Assembly (NCBI RefSeq): GCF_038896935.1
Contig: NZ_JBANDC010000024.1
Span: 14,568 to 78,567 of the forward strand
Length of the DNA: 64,000 bases
Origin: Collimonas rhizosphaerae
GTDB taxonomy: Bacteria; Pseudomonadota; Gammaproteobacteria; Burkholderiales; Burkholderiaceae_D
Direction: 5' to 3'
A program made the position numbers and the translations under genes. How positions within the stretch are numbered: the stretch's first letter is position 1; every line of letters starts with the position of its first letter. The notes under the pieces are model-generated. The model did no database searches and was not told the DNA's origin. It saw nothing but the letters and a program-made list of their open reading frames with translations. Positions 42,216 through 50,032 of the stretch are shown in pieces.

Positions 42216-43226
42216 TCAGGCCGCCAATGGTTGCATGTTTGCCAATGCATCGACCAGCAACATGGGATCGCCCAGGGCCAGCCGTTTCGAGTCAGACAGC
42301 GCTTGCCGGAACGATTTGGCGCCCGGCACGCCAGCCATCAGGCCCAGCATGTGGCGGGTGATGCTGTTGAGGCGCAAGCCCTTGCCGTTGTGCCCATGCA
42401 GCGTCAGCTGCTGGCGGATATAAGGCAGCATGGCTTCAATCACTTCGGCGCGCGTCTTCGGCACCGTCCCGGCGGCGCCGAAATAGCGGGAATCGAAATC
42501 GGCCATCAGGTAGGGATTGTGATAAGCCTCGCGGCCCAGCATCACGCCGTCGACATATTGCAGGTGGAAGTCGATTTCTTCGGTAGTCTTGATGGCGCCG
42601 TTGATGATGATTTCCAGCCCCGGAAAATCACGCGCCAGCTGGTAGGCGTATTCATACTTGAGCGGCGGGATTTCGCGGTTTTCCTTGGGGCTCAGGCCCT
42701 TCAGGATGGCATTGCGCGCATGCACGATGAAGGTCTGGCAGCCGGCCTGCGCCACGGTGCCGACAAAATCGCGGACAAATTCGTAGGATTCGGTCTTGTC
42801 GATGCCAATCCGGTGCTTGACGGTAACATCGACGCTCACCGCATCGCGCATCGCCTTGACGCAATCGGCCACCAGCTCGGCTTCCGCCATCAGGCAGGCG
42901 CCGAAAGCGCCCTTCTGCACCCGTTCGGACGGGCAGCCGCAGTTCAGGTTGATCTCGTCGTAACCCCACTGCTGCCCCAGTCTGGCGCTCTTGGCCAGGT
43001 CGGCCGGTTCGCTGCCGCCCAACTGCAGGGCGACCGGATGCTCGACATCGCTGAAATCGAGGTGGCGCGGCACGTCGCCGTACAGCAAGGCGCCGGTGGT
43101 CACCATTTCAGTGTAGAGCCAGGTGTGGCGGGTGATCTGGCGGTGGAACACGCGGCAATGGCGGTCGGTCCAGTCCATCATGGGCGCCACGGAAACACGC
43201 CTTTTACTGTAATTCGCTGATTTCAT
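42216..43226 (-). CDS. dusA: tRNA-dihydrouridine synthase A
   Basis: DusA reduces uridines 20/20a in the D-loop of tRNAs using FMN and NADPH. The 336-residue protein starts SVAPMMDWTDRHCRVFHR, has QLGGSEPADLA, and the catalytic cysteine segment NCGCPSERVQKGAFGACLM. The length and the WTDRHCR wording separate it from DusB and DusC. It is a single gene. Confidence 0.96.
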   Translation of the reverse strand: MKSANYSKRRVSVAPMMDWTDRHCRVFHRQITRHTWLYTEMVTTGALLYGDVPRHLDFSDVEHPVALQLGGSEPADLAKSARLGQQWGYDEINLNCGCPSERVQKGAFGACLMAEAELVADCVKAMRDAVSVDVTVKHRIGIDKTESYEFVRDFVGTVAQAGCQTFIVHARNAILKGLSPKENREIPPLKYEYAYQLARDFPGLEIIINGAIKTTEEIDFHLQYVDGVMLGREAYHNPYLMADFDSRYFGAAGTVPKTRAEVIEAMLPYIRQQLTLHGHNGKGLRLNSITRHMLGLMAGVPGAKSFRQALSDSKRLALGDPMLLVDALANMQPLAA

Positions 43227-43486
43227 TAGGTTTTATGCTGATTTCGCGCACATGCAATTCATGCGCCATTTTGCTTGATTTCTGGATATCTTGCCGTTCA
43301 CCGCACGTGCACTTGCCGCGGGTGCCGTGGGAATGACCACGAAACGAAGGTGTCAGGTTCGCGCAAATTCGGCGAAAGGCGCTAGTTTATCAGTAAGTCG
43401 CTCGCGGCCAAAGGCCCCGCCTTAAAGCGGCCGCATCGCGCCACCAGGACAGATCGCGGCAGGCAATCAGGACAACACGCTACACG

Positions 43487-43525
43487 TAAAAATGCCCGGC
43501 AAGGATCTCGGTCCGTGCCGGGCAT
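43487..43525 (-). terminator. Rho-independent terminator of the M35 protease gene
   Basis: ATGCCCGGCA (43492-43501) pairs with TGCCGGGCAT (43516-43525). On the minus strand a T5 run follows. It lies 55 bp beyond the protease stop, with a 7-bp repeat in between. Confidence 0.88.
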
Positions 43526-43537
43526 GGCTTAGGCTGC

Positions 43538-43570
<33 letters not shown>

Positions 43571-43579
43571 CCTCTATGT

Positions 43580-44680
43580 TTACTGACGTGCAGGTGTATT
43601 TTCAGCGAAGTATTCGTGGTTATCAGCGTTGTCGACGGCATTGGTCGGATTGCTGACAGCCAGGTTGTGCGCGCCGGTCTGGCCGTATACGTGGTCGTCG
43701 GTGCCGGCCACCACCGTGAAGTGGCTGGTTTCATGGACCAGCGTGCCAGCCTTGGAATCGGTGCCGTTGGCCGGTGCGGTCCAATAGGCGCCGCACAGGT
43801 AGACCGTGTATGGCTGGTCTGGATAGACGTAGGCGTAAGTGCCGGACTCGGTGCAGCTGCAGTCGAATTTATACGCCTGGGTGCCGAGCGCGCTGCTGAG
43901 GTTGGTGTAGTGACTGGTGACGGTCGTATAACGGCCGCTGGTGACCGCGCCGAACCACCAGGTGTAGCGGCTGCCGGTGTTGTTCGCATTCAGGTAATTC
44001 CTGGAATTGGTCGCGATCGAAGTGGCGTCGGTGCGGGCCGTGGTCAGCGCGGTTTTCTGGCTGTTGCTGCAGCTGGCGAAGGTGGTGGAAGCAGCAGCCG
44101 CGCCGTTGATTGCGCCCAGCAGGTCGGAAGAGGCCTGTTTGGAGGATGGCGCCGGGCCGCCGTCGACCGACAGCGGGATCGCATTGGTTTCCAGCGTGAC
44201 CGCAGGAGCAGCAGCGCCGCTGGCCTTGGCGGCGACGGCATTGCCGGCTTCGCGCACCAGAGTGTCGGCGCTGCGCTTGTACTTGATCACATATTGGCCG
44301 GCGCGATACATCTCGTAGTAGGCGCTAAGGTCCACTTCAACCGCACGGCTTTCGTTCGGCTTGAGCGTGATGTAATCCTTGTCGGTCGCCGGTTTGCGTT
44401 TCACCAGCCGTCCCACGTAACGCACCGGCTGGCCGCCCAGGTCGACGCTGAACAAGTCGCCGCTGACGCCGTTCAAGGGAGTTTCCCAGTTCAGCACATG
44501 CAAGGTGGCAGCGCTGGTGTTGGTGATGGTGTAGAGCACCTTACCTGAACCGGCCGCACCTTTCGCGCTGGCTTCCTGCAAGGTCACTTCGATATCGGCC
44601 CGCGCTGCATAAGCCGAGCCGCTGACAACGATTGCTGCCACACATGTAACGCCTGCCAACCATTTTCGAAAACTGTACAT
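43580..44680 (-). CDS. secreted M35-family (aspzincin) metallo-endopeptidase
   Basis: The 366-residue protein has a signal peptide ending SGSAYAARA, then a propeptide-like domain (about 28-170). The C-terminal catalytic domain carries the zinc motif HETSH (His316, Glu317, His320) and the aspzincin third-ligand motif GTDDHVYG (Asp329). Cysteines at 204, 274, 276 and 296 may form disulfides. This layout fits the deuterolysin / peptidyl-Lys endopeptidase family M35, known from fungi and some bacteria. The product is probably exported and self-processed. It has its own terminator. Confidence 0.92.
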   Translation of the reverse strand: MYSFRKWLAGVTCVAAIVVSGSAYAARADIEVTLQEASAKGAAGSGKVLYTITNTSAATLHVLNWETPLNGVSGDLFSVDLGGQPVRYVGRLVKRKPATDKDYITLKPNESRAVEVDLSAYYEMYRAGQYVIKYKRSADTLVREAGNAVAAKASGAAAPAVTLETNAIPLSVDGGPAPSSKQASSDLLGAINGAAAASTTFASCSNSQKTALTTARTDATSIATNSRNYLNANNTGSRYTWWFGAVTSGRYTTVTSHYTNLSSALGTQAYKFDCSCTESGTYAYVYPDQPYTVYLCGAYWTAPANGTDSKAGTLVHETSHFTVVAGTDDHVYGQTGAHNLAVSNPTNAVDNADNHEYFAENTPARQ

Positions 44681-44913
44681 GGATCACTCCTCTTGTAGAG
44701 TTAAATGAGCCCTCGCCTTGTGGGCCTAGGGAAATTTATGCTAGCACGCACATTTCGAGGCGGACTCCTGTCAAAGTTGACAGGATGCTGTAACGGTCAT
44801 GCGAGGAATCGGCCCTATATATCGCGGGCTTGGCCGGCGCCATGCGAAGCGGCCCTAAACGTACTACCATCATCGGCAAGAGCCTGAAATCCGCCAACCA
44901 CAAAGGAGACGCC

Positions 44914-46257
44914 ATGCCGACCACCCTGAACACCGACCATTTCTGGATGCCGTTTACCGCCAACCGCCAGTTCAAGAGCAAGCCGCGCTTGCTGGTCTCC
45001 GCTTCCGGCATGTACTACACGACGGACGACGGTCGCCAGATCCTCGACGGCACCGCCGGCCTGTGGTGCACCAACGCCGGCCACTGCCATCCGAAGATTG
45101 TCGAAGCAATCCAGCAGCAGGCTGCCAGGATGGATTTTGCGCCGGTGTTCCAGATGGGCCATCCGCTGGCGTTCGAAGCCGCCAGCGCGCTGGTGTCGAT
45201 TGCACCGGAAGGACTGAACCGGGTGTTCTTTTGCAACGACGGTTCGGAGTCGGTCGATACCGCGCTGAAGATCGCGCTGGCATATCACCGCGTGCGCGGC
45301 GACGGCTTGCGTACGCGCCTGATCGGCCGCGAGCGCGGTTATCACGGGGTCGGCTTCGGCGGCATTGCGGTGGGCGGCATCGCCGGCAACCGCAAGCATT
45401 TCGGCCCGACGCTGGCCGGCGTCGACCATCTGCGCCATCCGCTGGATATCGGGCGCAATGCGTTTTCGCACGGCTTGCCGGAACATGGCGCGGAGATCGC
45501 CGACGAATTTGAACAGCGCCTGCTGGCGCTGCATGATCCGGCCACGGTGGCGGCGCTGATCGTCGAGCCTGTCCAGGGTTCGACCGGCGTGATCCTGCCG
45601 CCCAAGGGTTACCTGCAAAAGCTGCGCCTCATCTGCGACAAGTACGGCATCCTGCTGATTTTCGATGAGGTGATCACCGGCTTCGGCCGTCTTGGCGCAC
45701 CGTTTGCGGCCGATTATTTCGGCGTGATGCCTGACATGATCTGCTGCGCCAAGGGCCTGACCAACGCCAGCGTGCCGATGGGCGCGGTGATCGTGCGGCA
45801 AGATATCCATGACGCCTTCATGAGCGCCGCCGCCGACAACGCCATCGAATTCTCCCACGGCTACACCTACACCGGCCATCCGCTGGCGGCGGCCGCCGCA
45901 ATGGCCAGCATCGCGGTCTACAAGAGCGAAAACCTGTTCGACCGCGCGGCGGCGACCGCACCGTATTTCGAGCAGGCGGCGCACAGCCTGAAGGGCCTGC
46001 CGTTCGTCAAGGATGTACGCAACCTGGGGCTGGTGTGCGGGATTGAACTGGAGCCGGTCGCAGGCAAACCTGGCGCACGCGCCTTCGATGCCTTCCTGCA
46101 GTGTTTCTGGGAGAAAGGCGTGCTGATCCGCACCACCGGCGACATCATCGCCCTGTCGCCGCCGCTGATCATCGAACCGGGACAGATCGACCAGCTGTTT
46201 ACGGCCATCGGCGATGTGCTCAAGGCGCAACATGCAGCGAGCCCGGCAGTCGCCTGA
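44914..46257 (+). CDS. omega-amino acid:pyruvate aminotransferase (class III)
   Basis: The 447-residue class III aminotransferase begins HFWMPFTANRQFKS, the opening typical of beta-alanine/omega-amino acid:pyruvate aminotransferases. It shows the PLP phrases FCNDGSESVDTALK, IFDEVITGFGRLG and the lysine segment CCAKGLTNASVPMG (about residues 285-298). AAAGGAG precedes the ATG. It converts beta-alanine or similar amines to semialdehydes. It is a single gene ending at a bidirectional terminator shared with typA. Confidence 0.92.
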   Translation: MPTTLNTDHFWMPFTANRQFKSKPRLLVSASGMYYTTDDGRQILDGTAGLWCTNAGHCHPKIVEAIQQQAARMDFAPVFQMGHPLAFEAASALVSIAPEGLNRVFFCNDGSESVDTALKIALAYHRVRGDGLRTRLIGRERGYHGVGFGGIAVGGIAGNRKHFGPTLAGVDHLRHPLDIGRNAFSHGLPEHGAEIADEFEQRLLALHDPATVAALIVEPVQGSTGVILPPKGYLQKLRLICDKYGILLIFDEVITGFGRLGAPFAADYFGVMPDMICCAKGLTNASVPMGAVIVRQDIHDAFMSAAADNAIEFSHGYTYTGHPLAAAAAMASIAVYKSENLFDRAAATAPYFEQAAHSLKGLPFVKDVRNLGLVCGIELEPVAGKPGARAFDAFLQCFWEKGVLIRTTGDIIALSPPLIIEPGQIDQLFTAIGDVLKAQHAASPAVA

Positions 46258-46268
46258 ACCCGGAAAGT

Positions 46269-46322
46269 AAAAAACCCGCCGATGCGTGCTCTGGACAAGG
46301 GCACGGATCGGCGGGTTTTTCG
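46269..46322. terminator. bidirectional terminator
   Basis: AACCCGCCGAT (46273-46283) pairs with ATCGGCGGGTT (46307-46317). An A-run lies on the left and a T-run on the right. It separates the converging aminotransferase and typA genes. Confidence 0.9.
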
Positions 46323-46356
46323 TGGCGGAGCCCGAAGGCCCGGTTCACTCGACAGC

Positions 46357-48192
46357 TTAGGCGTCGCGCGAAGCCTTTTTACGCTCATGTTCCTTCAGGT
46401 AGCGCTTACGCAGGCGGATGCTCTTCGGCGTGACTTCAACCAGCTCGTCGTCGTCGATGAATTCAACCGCATATTCCAGCGACATTTCGATCGGCGGCAC
46501 CAGGCGCACCGCTTCGTCGGTACCGGACGAACGGACGTTGGTCAGCTGCTTGCCCTTGATCGGATTGACCACCAGGTCGTTGTCGCGCGAGTGGATGCCG
46601 ATGATCATGCCTTCGTACACCGGGTCGTTGTGGCTGACGAACATGCGGCCGCGATCTTGCAGTTTCCAGATAGCGTAGGCAACTGCCGCGCCGTCGTCCT
46701 GCGAGATCAGCACGCCGTTGCGGCGGCCGCCCAGTTCGCCCTTGGAGGCGTCGACCGGTGCGTATTCGTCAAACACGTGGCTCATCAGGCCGGTGCCGCG
46801 GGTCAGGGTCATGAATTCGCCCTGGAAGCCGATCAGGCCGCGCGCAGGAATGCGGTACTCGAGGCGCACGCGTCCCTTGCCGTCCGGTTCCATGTTTTGC
46901 AGGTCGCCGCGGCGGCGGCCCAGTTCTTCCATGACGCCGCCCTGATTGACTTCTTCAACGTCGACAGTCAGGTTTTCGTAGGGCTCGTGGCGCACGCCGT
47001 CCACCATCTTGAACACCACGCGTGGACGCGAAACGGCCAGCTCGTAGCCTTCGCGGCGCATGTTTTCGATCAGGATGGTCAGGTGCAACTCACCGCGGCC
47101 CGACACTTCATAGGTCGAATCGTCGCCTTCAGCCTGCACTACGCGCAACGCCATGTTGGCTTTCAGTTCGCGGTCCAGGCGGTCCTTGATCTGGCGGGTG
47201 GTGACGAACTTGCCTTCGCGGCCGGCCAGCGGCGAATTGTTGACCATGAAGTTCATGGTCAGGGTCGGCTCATCAACCTTCAGCATCGGCAAGCCTTCCG
47301 GCGAATCCGGTGCGCAGATGGTGGAACCGATGCTGATTTCTTCGATGCCGTTGATCAGCACGATGTCGCCGGCCAGCGCTTCATCGGCCAGCACGCGGTC
47401 CAGGCCGCGGAAAGTCAGCACCTGGTTGATGCGGGCCTTGGTCGGCTTGTCTTCCGGACCGTTCATCCAGACCACGTCTTGCAGTGCCTTGATTTTGCCG
47501 CGCAGGATGCGGCCAACGCCGATCTTGCCGACGTAGGAAGAGTATTCCAGCGATGTGATCTGCAGTTGCAGCGGGCCGTTAGGATCGTCTTCACGCGCAG
47601 GAACGTGCTTCAGGATCGCGTCGAACAGCGGTTCCATGTTGCCGTCGCGGACGGTGTCTTCCAGGCCTGCATAGCCTTTGAAGCCCGATGCGTAGATGAT
47701 CGGGAAATCCAGCTGTTCATCGGTTGCGCCGAGTTTGTCGAACAGTTCGAAAGTGGCGTTCACAGCCTTTTGCGGATCGGCGTTTTCGCGGTCGATCTTG
47801 TTGACCACAACGATCGGTTTCAAGCCCAGCGCCAGTGCCTTGCGCGTCACGAAACGCGTTTGCGGCATCGGGCCTTCTTGCGCATCGACCAGCAGCAGGA
47901 CGCTGTCGACCATCGACAGTACGCGCTCGACTTCGCCGCCGAAGTCGGCGTGGCCCGGGGTATCGACGATGTTGATGTGCGTACCCTTGTATTCGACTGC
48001 GCAGTTCTTCGACAGGATCGTGATGCCGCGTTCTTTTTCAATATCGTTCGAATCCATCACGCGTGCATCGACGTGCTGGTTGTCACGGAAAGTGCCGGAT
48101 TGACGCAGCAGCTGGTCAACCAGCGTGGTCTTGCCGTGGTCAACGTGGGCAATGATGGCAATGTTGCGGATGGCGCGAGGTGTGTTTGACAT
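46357..48192 (-). CDS. typA: ribosome-associated translational GTPase TypA/BipA
   Basis: The 611-residue GTPase starts at MSNTPRAIRNIAIIAHVDHGKTTL, placing the P-loop correctly near the N-terminus; the longer open frame upstream is rejected. Further G-motifs are VDTPGHADFGGEVERVL and VVNKIDRENA. Elongation-factor-like domains and the BipA-specific C-terminus follow. BipA aids 50S assembly and stress-adapted translation. Length is normal. Confidence 0.97.
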   Translation of the reverse strand: MSNTPRAIRNIAIIAHVDHGKTTLVDQLLRQSGTFRDNQHVDARVMDSNDIEKERGITILSKNCAVEYKGTHINIVDTPGHADFGGEVERVLSMVDSVLLLVDAQEGPMPQTRFVTRKALALGLKPIVVVNKIDRENADPQKAVNATFELFDKLGATDEQLDFPIIYASGFKGYAGLEDTVRDGNMEPLFDAILKHVPAREDDPNGPLQLQITSLEYSSYVGKIGVGRILRGKIKALQDVVWMNGPEDKPTKARINQVLTFRGLDRVLADEALAGDIVLINGIEEISIGSTICAPDSPEGLPMLKVDEPTLTMNFMVNNSPLAGREGKFVTTRQIKDRLDRELKANMALRVVQAEGDDSTYEVSGRGELHLTILIENMRREGYELAVSRPRVVFKMVDGVRHEPYENLTVDVEEVNQGGVMEELGRRRGDLQNMEPDGKGRVRLEYRIPARGLIGFQGEFMTLTRGTGLMSHVFDEYAPVDASKGELGGRRNGVLISQDDGAAVAYAIWKLQDRGRMFVSHNDPVYEGMIIGIHSRDNDLVVNPIKGKQLTNVRSSGTDEAVRLVPPIEMSLEYAVEFIDDDELVEVTPKSIRLRKRYLKEHERKKASRDA

Positions 48193-48430
48193 GGTCAGTT
48201 TGGAGATTGAATAACTTAGTAAGTGCGCAGATAACGATTGCGCAGAAAATATATAGCTACAAATGCGGCCAAAAATGCTCGCTAAGGCACTGCACAGGAG
48301 TACGGCAGATGTAGCGGAATTTGGGAGGCCGCGCATTATAGCATGACGCGCTGCACTACTTTATGAAAAGCCTTGTAATTTCAAAGAGTTGCTGTCTCAA
48401 TCGCAGCACAGATATTGCTAAAAACCTATT

Positions 48431-49384
48431 TTATGCGGGCTGCGCGGTGGCAATCAGGCGTTCGGGAGCCAGGACCCCGTACTCATGCAATTGTGCGGTA
48501 CCCAGCAGTTGCCGACTGGATACGGCATCCGCCGGCTGCAGGTATACCCTCACCCGCCCAGCCGCTGCCGGCAAGGGCACGCCTTCTTTCGTCAGTGTCA
48601 GGCGCTGGCCTTGCAGGAAGCGCTTAGCGAGCGGCTCGGACAAGGATACTTCAGGAAACGTCAGCAGCAGGCTGTCGACCGGCGCCAGCAAGGCGCTGCG
48701 TTCGGCCTCGCCGGTGGCGCCAAGCTGCTCCAGGGTGACGCAGCCATCCAGCGTCAGGTGGCCTACCTGGACCCGCCGCAATTCCTGCAAGTGCGCGCCG
48801 CAACCGAGCGCCGCGCCGATGTCTTCGCCCAGCACCCGGATGTAGGTGCCCTTGCTGCAGGCAACCCGCAAGCGCAAAAACGGCGCCTGGTAATCGAGGA
48901 ATTCCAGGGCATGGATGGTCACGTCGCGGGCTTCGCGCTCCAGCGTGATGCCGGCACGGGCGTATTCGTACAATGGCTTGCCGTCGCGCTTGAGCGCCGA
49001 ATACATCGGCGGCACCTGCTTGATCGGACCGCGGAACCGGGCCAGCGCAGCGTCGATCTGCTCGCGGCTGACGCTGACATCCTTGCGCTCCAGTATCTCG
49101 CCCTCGGTATCGCCGGTGGCGGTGCTCACTCCCAGGTGGATCAGGGTTTCGTAAGTCTTGTCGGCATCCAGCAGGTCCTGGGCGAACTTGGTGGCCTCGC
49201 CGAAGCATAGCGGCAGCACGCCGGTAGCGAACGGGTCGAGGGTTCCGGTGTGCCCCGCCTTTTGCGCATTCAGCAAGCCTTTTGCCTTGATCAACGCATC
49301 ATTGCTGGAAAAGCCGACGGGCTTATCCAGCAGCAAGACGCCATTGAGCGGAACGCGGATTCTTTTGGGTGGGCGTGATGCCAT
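48431..49384 (-). CDS. truB: tRNA pseudouridine-55 synthase TruB
   Basis: TruB makes the universal T-loop pseudouridine 55. The protein (317 residues from the ATG of MASRPPKRIR) has GVLLLDKPVGFSSND, the catalytic Asp in HTGTLDPFATGVLPLC, and PPMYSALKRDGKPLYEYAR. A TTG five codons upstream is also in frame, but neither codon has a good ribosome-binding site, so the ATG is preferred. It follows rbfA in the usual infB-rbfA-truB order. Confidence 0.95.
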   Translation of the reverse strand: MASRPPKRIRVPLNGVLLLDKPVGFSSNDALIKAKGLLNAQKAGHTGTLDPFATGVLPLCFGEATKFAQDLLDADKTYETLIHLGVSTATGDTEGEILERKDVSVSREQIDAALARFRGPIKQVPPMYSALKRDGKPLYEYARAGITLEREARDVTIHALEFLDYQAPFLRLRVACSKGTYIRVLGEDIGAALGCGAHLQELRRVQVGHLTLDGCVTLEQLGATGEAERSALLAPVDSLLLTFPEVSLSEPLAKRFLQGQRLTLTKEGVPLPAAAGRVRVYLQPADAVSSRQLLGTAQLHEYGVLAPERLIATAQPA

Positions 49385-49497
49385 GGGTAGCGGGTGCAAA
49401 AAGGAGAAAGCGGAAACGGCTTGCAGTCACCAGCAAGCCGTATCGAAGTTTAATGGTGACCGTTAGTTAACTTGACTGAGCTTGACCAGGCAATCGT

Positions 49498-49887
49498 TTA
49501 ATCCTGGCCATCGTCCTTGGAACGGGTCGCGTTCGCCAGGTCGATCAGGCGCGACATCTCGACGCCGCGGGCGGTCGAATTGTCATGGATGAAATGCAAG
49601 GCAGGCAAGGTATGGATAGACAGGCGGCGGCCCAGCTGGTTGCGCAGGAAACCGGCAGCCTGGGTCAGGCCCTTGACGGTATTCGCAATCGCTTCCAGGT
49701 CGTCGTTCAGCATCGTGAAAAACACCTTGGCATGGGCGTAATCCGGCGTCACCTGCACTTCGGTAATCGTAATCATGCCGACCCGCGGGTCTTTCAGCTC
49801 GAAGACGATGATCTCGGACAAGTCCTTCTGGATCTGGTCTGCAACCCGCAAACCGCGGCCAGGGATGGATTTACTATGTTTAGCCAT
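49498..49887 (-). CDS. rbfA: 30S ribosome-binding factor RbfA
   Basis: RbfA is a KH-fold factor needed for maturation of 16S rRNA 5' ends. The 129-residue protein has RVADQIQKDLSEIIVFELKDPRVGMITITEVQ and the C-terminal LHFIHDNSTARGVEMSRLI. Length is typical. It lies between infB and truB. Confidence 0.97.
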   Translation of the reverse strand: MAKHSKSIPGRGLRVADQIQKDLSEIIVFELKDPRVGMITITEVQVTPDYAHAKVFFTMLNDDLEAIANTVKGLTQAAGFLRNQLGRRLSIHTLPALHFIHDNSTARGVEMSRLIDLANATRSKDDGQD

Positions 49888-50032
49888 GCTTTTATTCAGC
49901 GCGTTGCCACGCTTTGTCTTTCAGAAATGAACTGCCAACCAACGTTACACAGGTTACTACAAAATGAAAATCGGGCTGTCAGGCCCGATTTCCTTGCCTG
50001 CGCACATGCTTGCCGTGCGCTTGCTTATGCTG

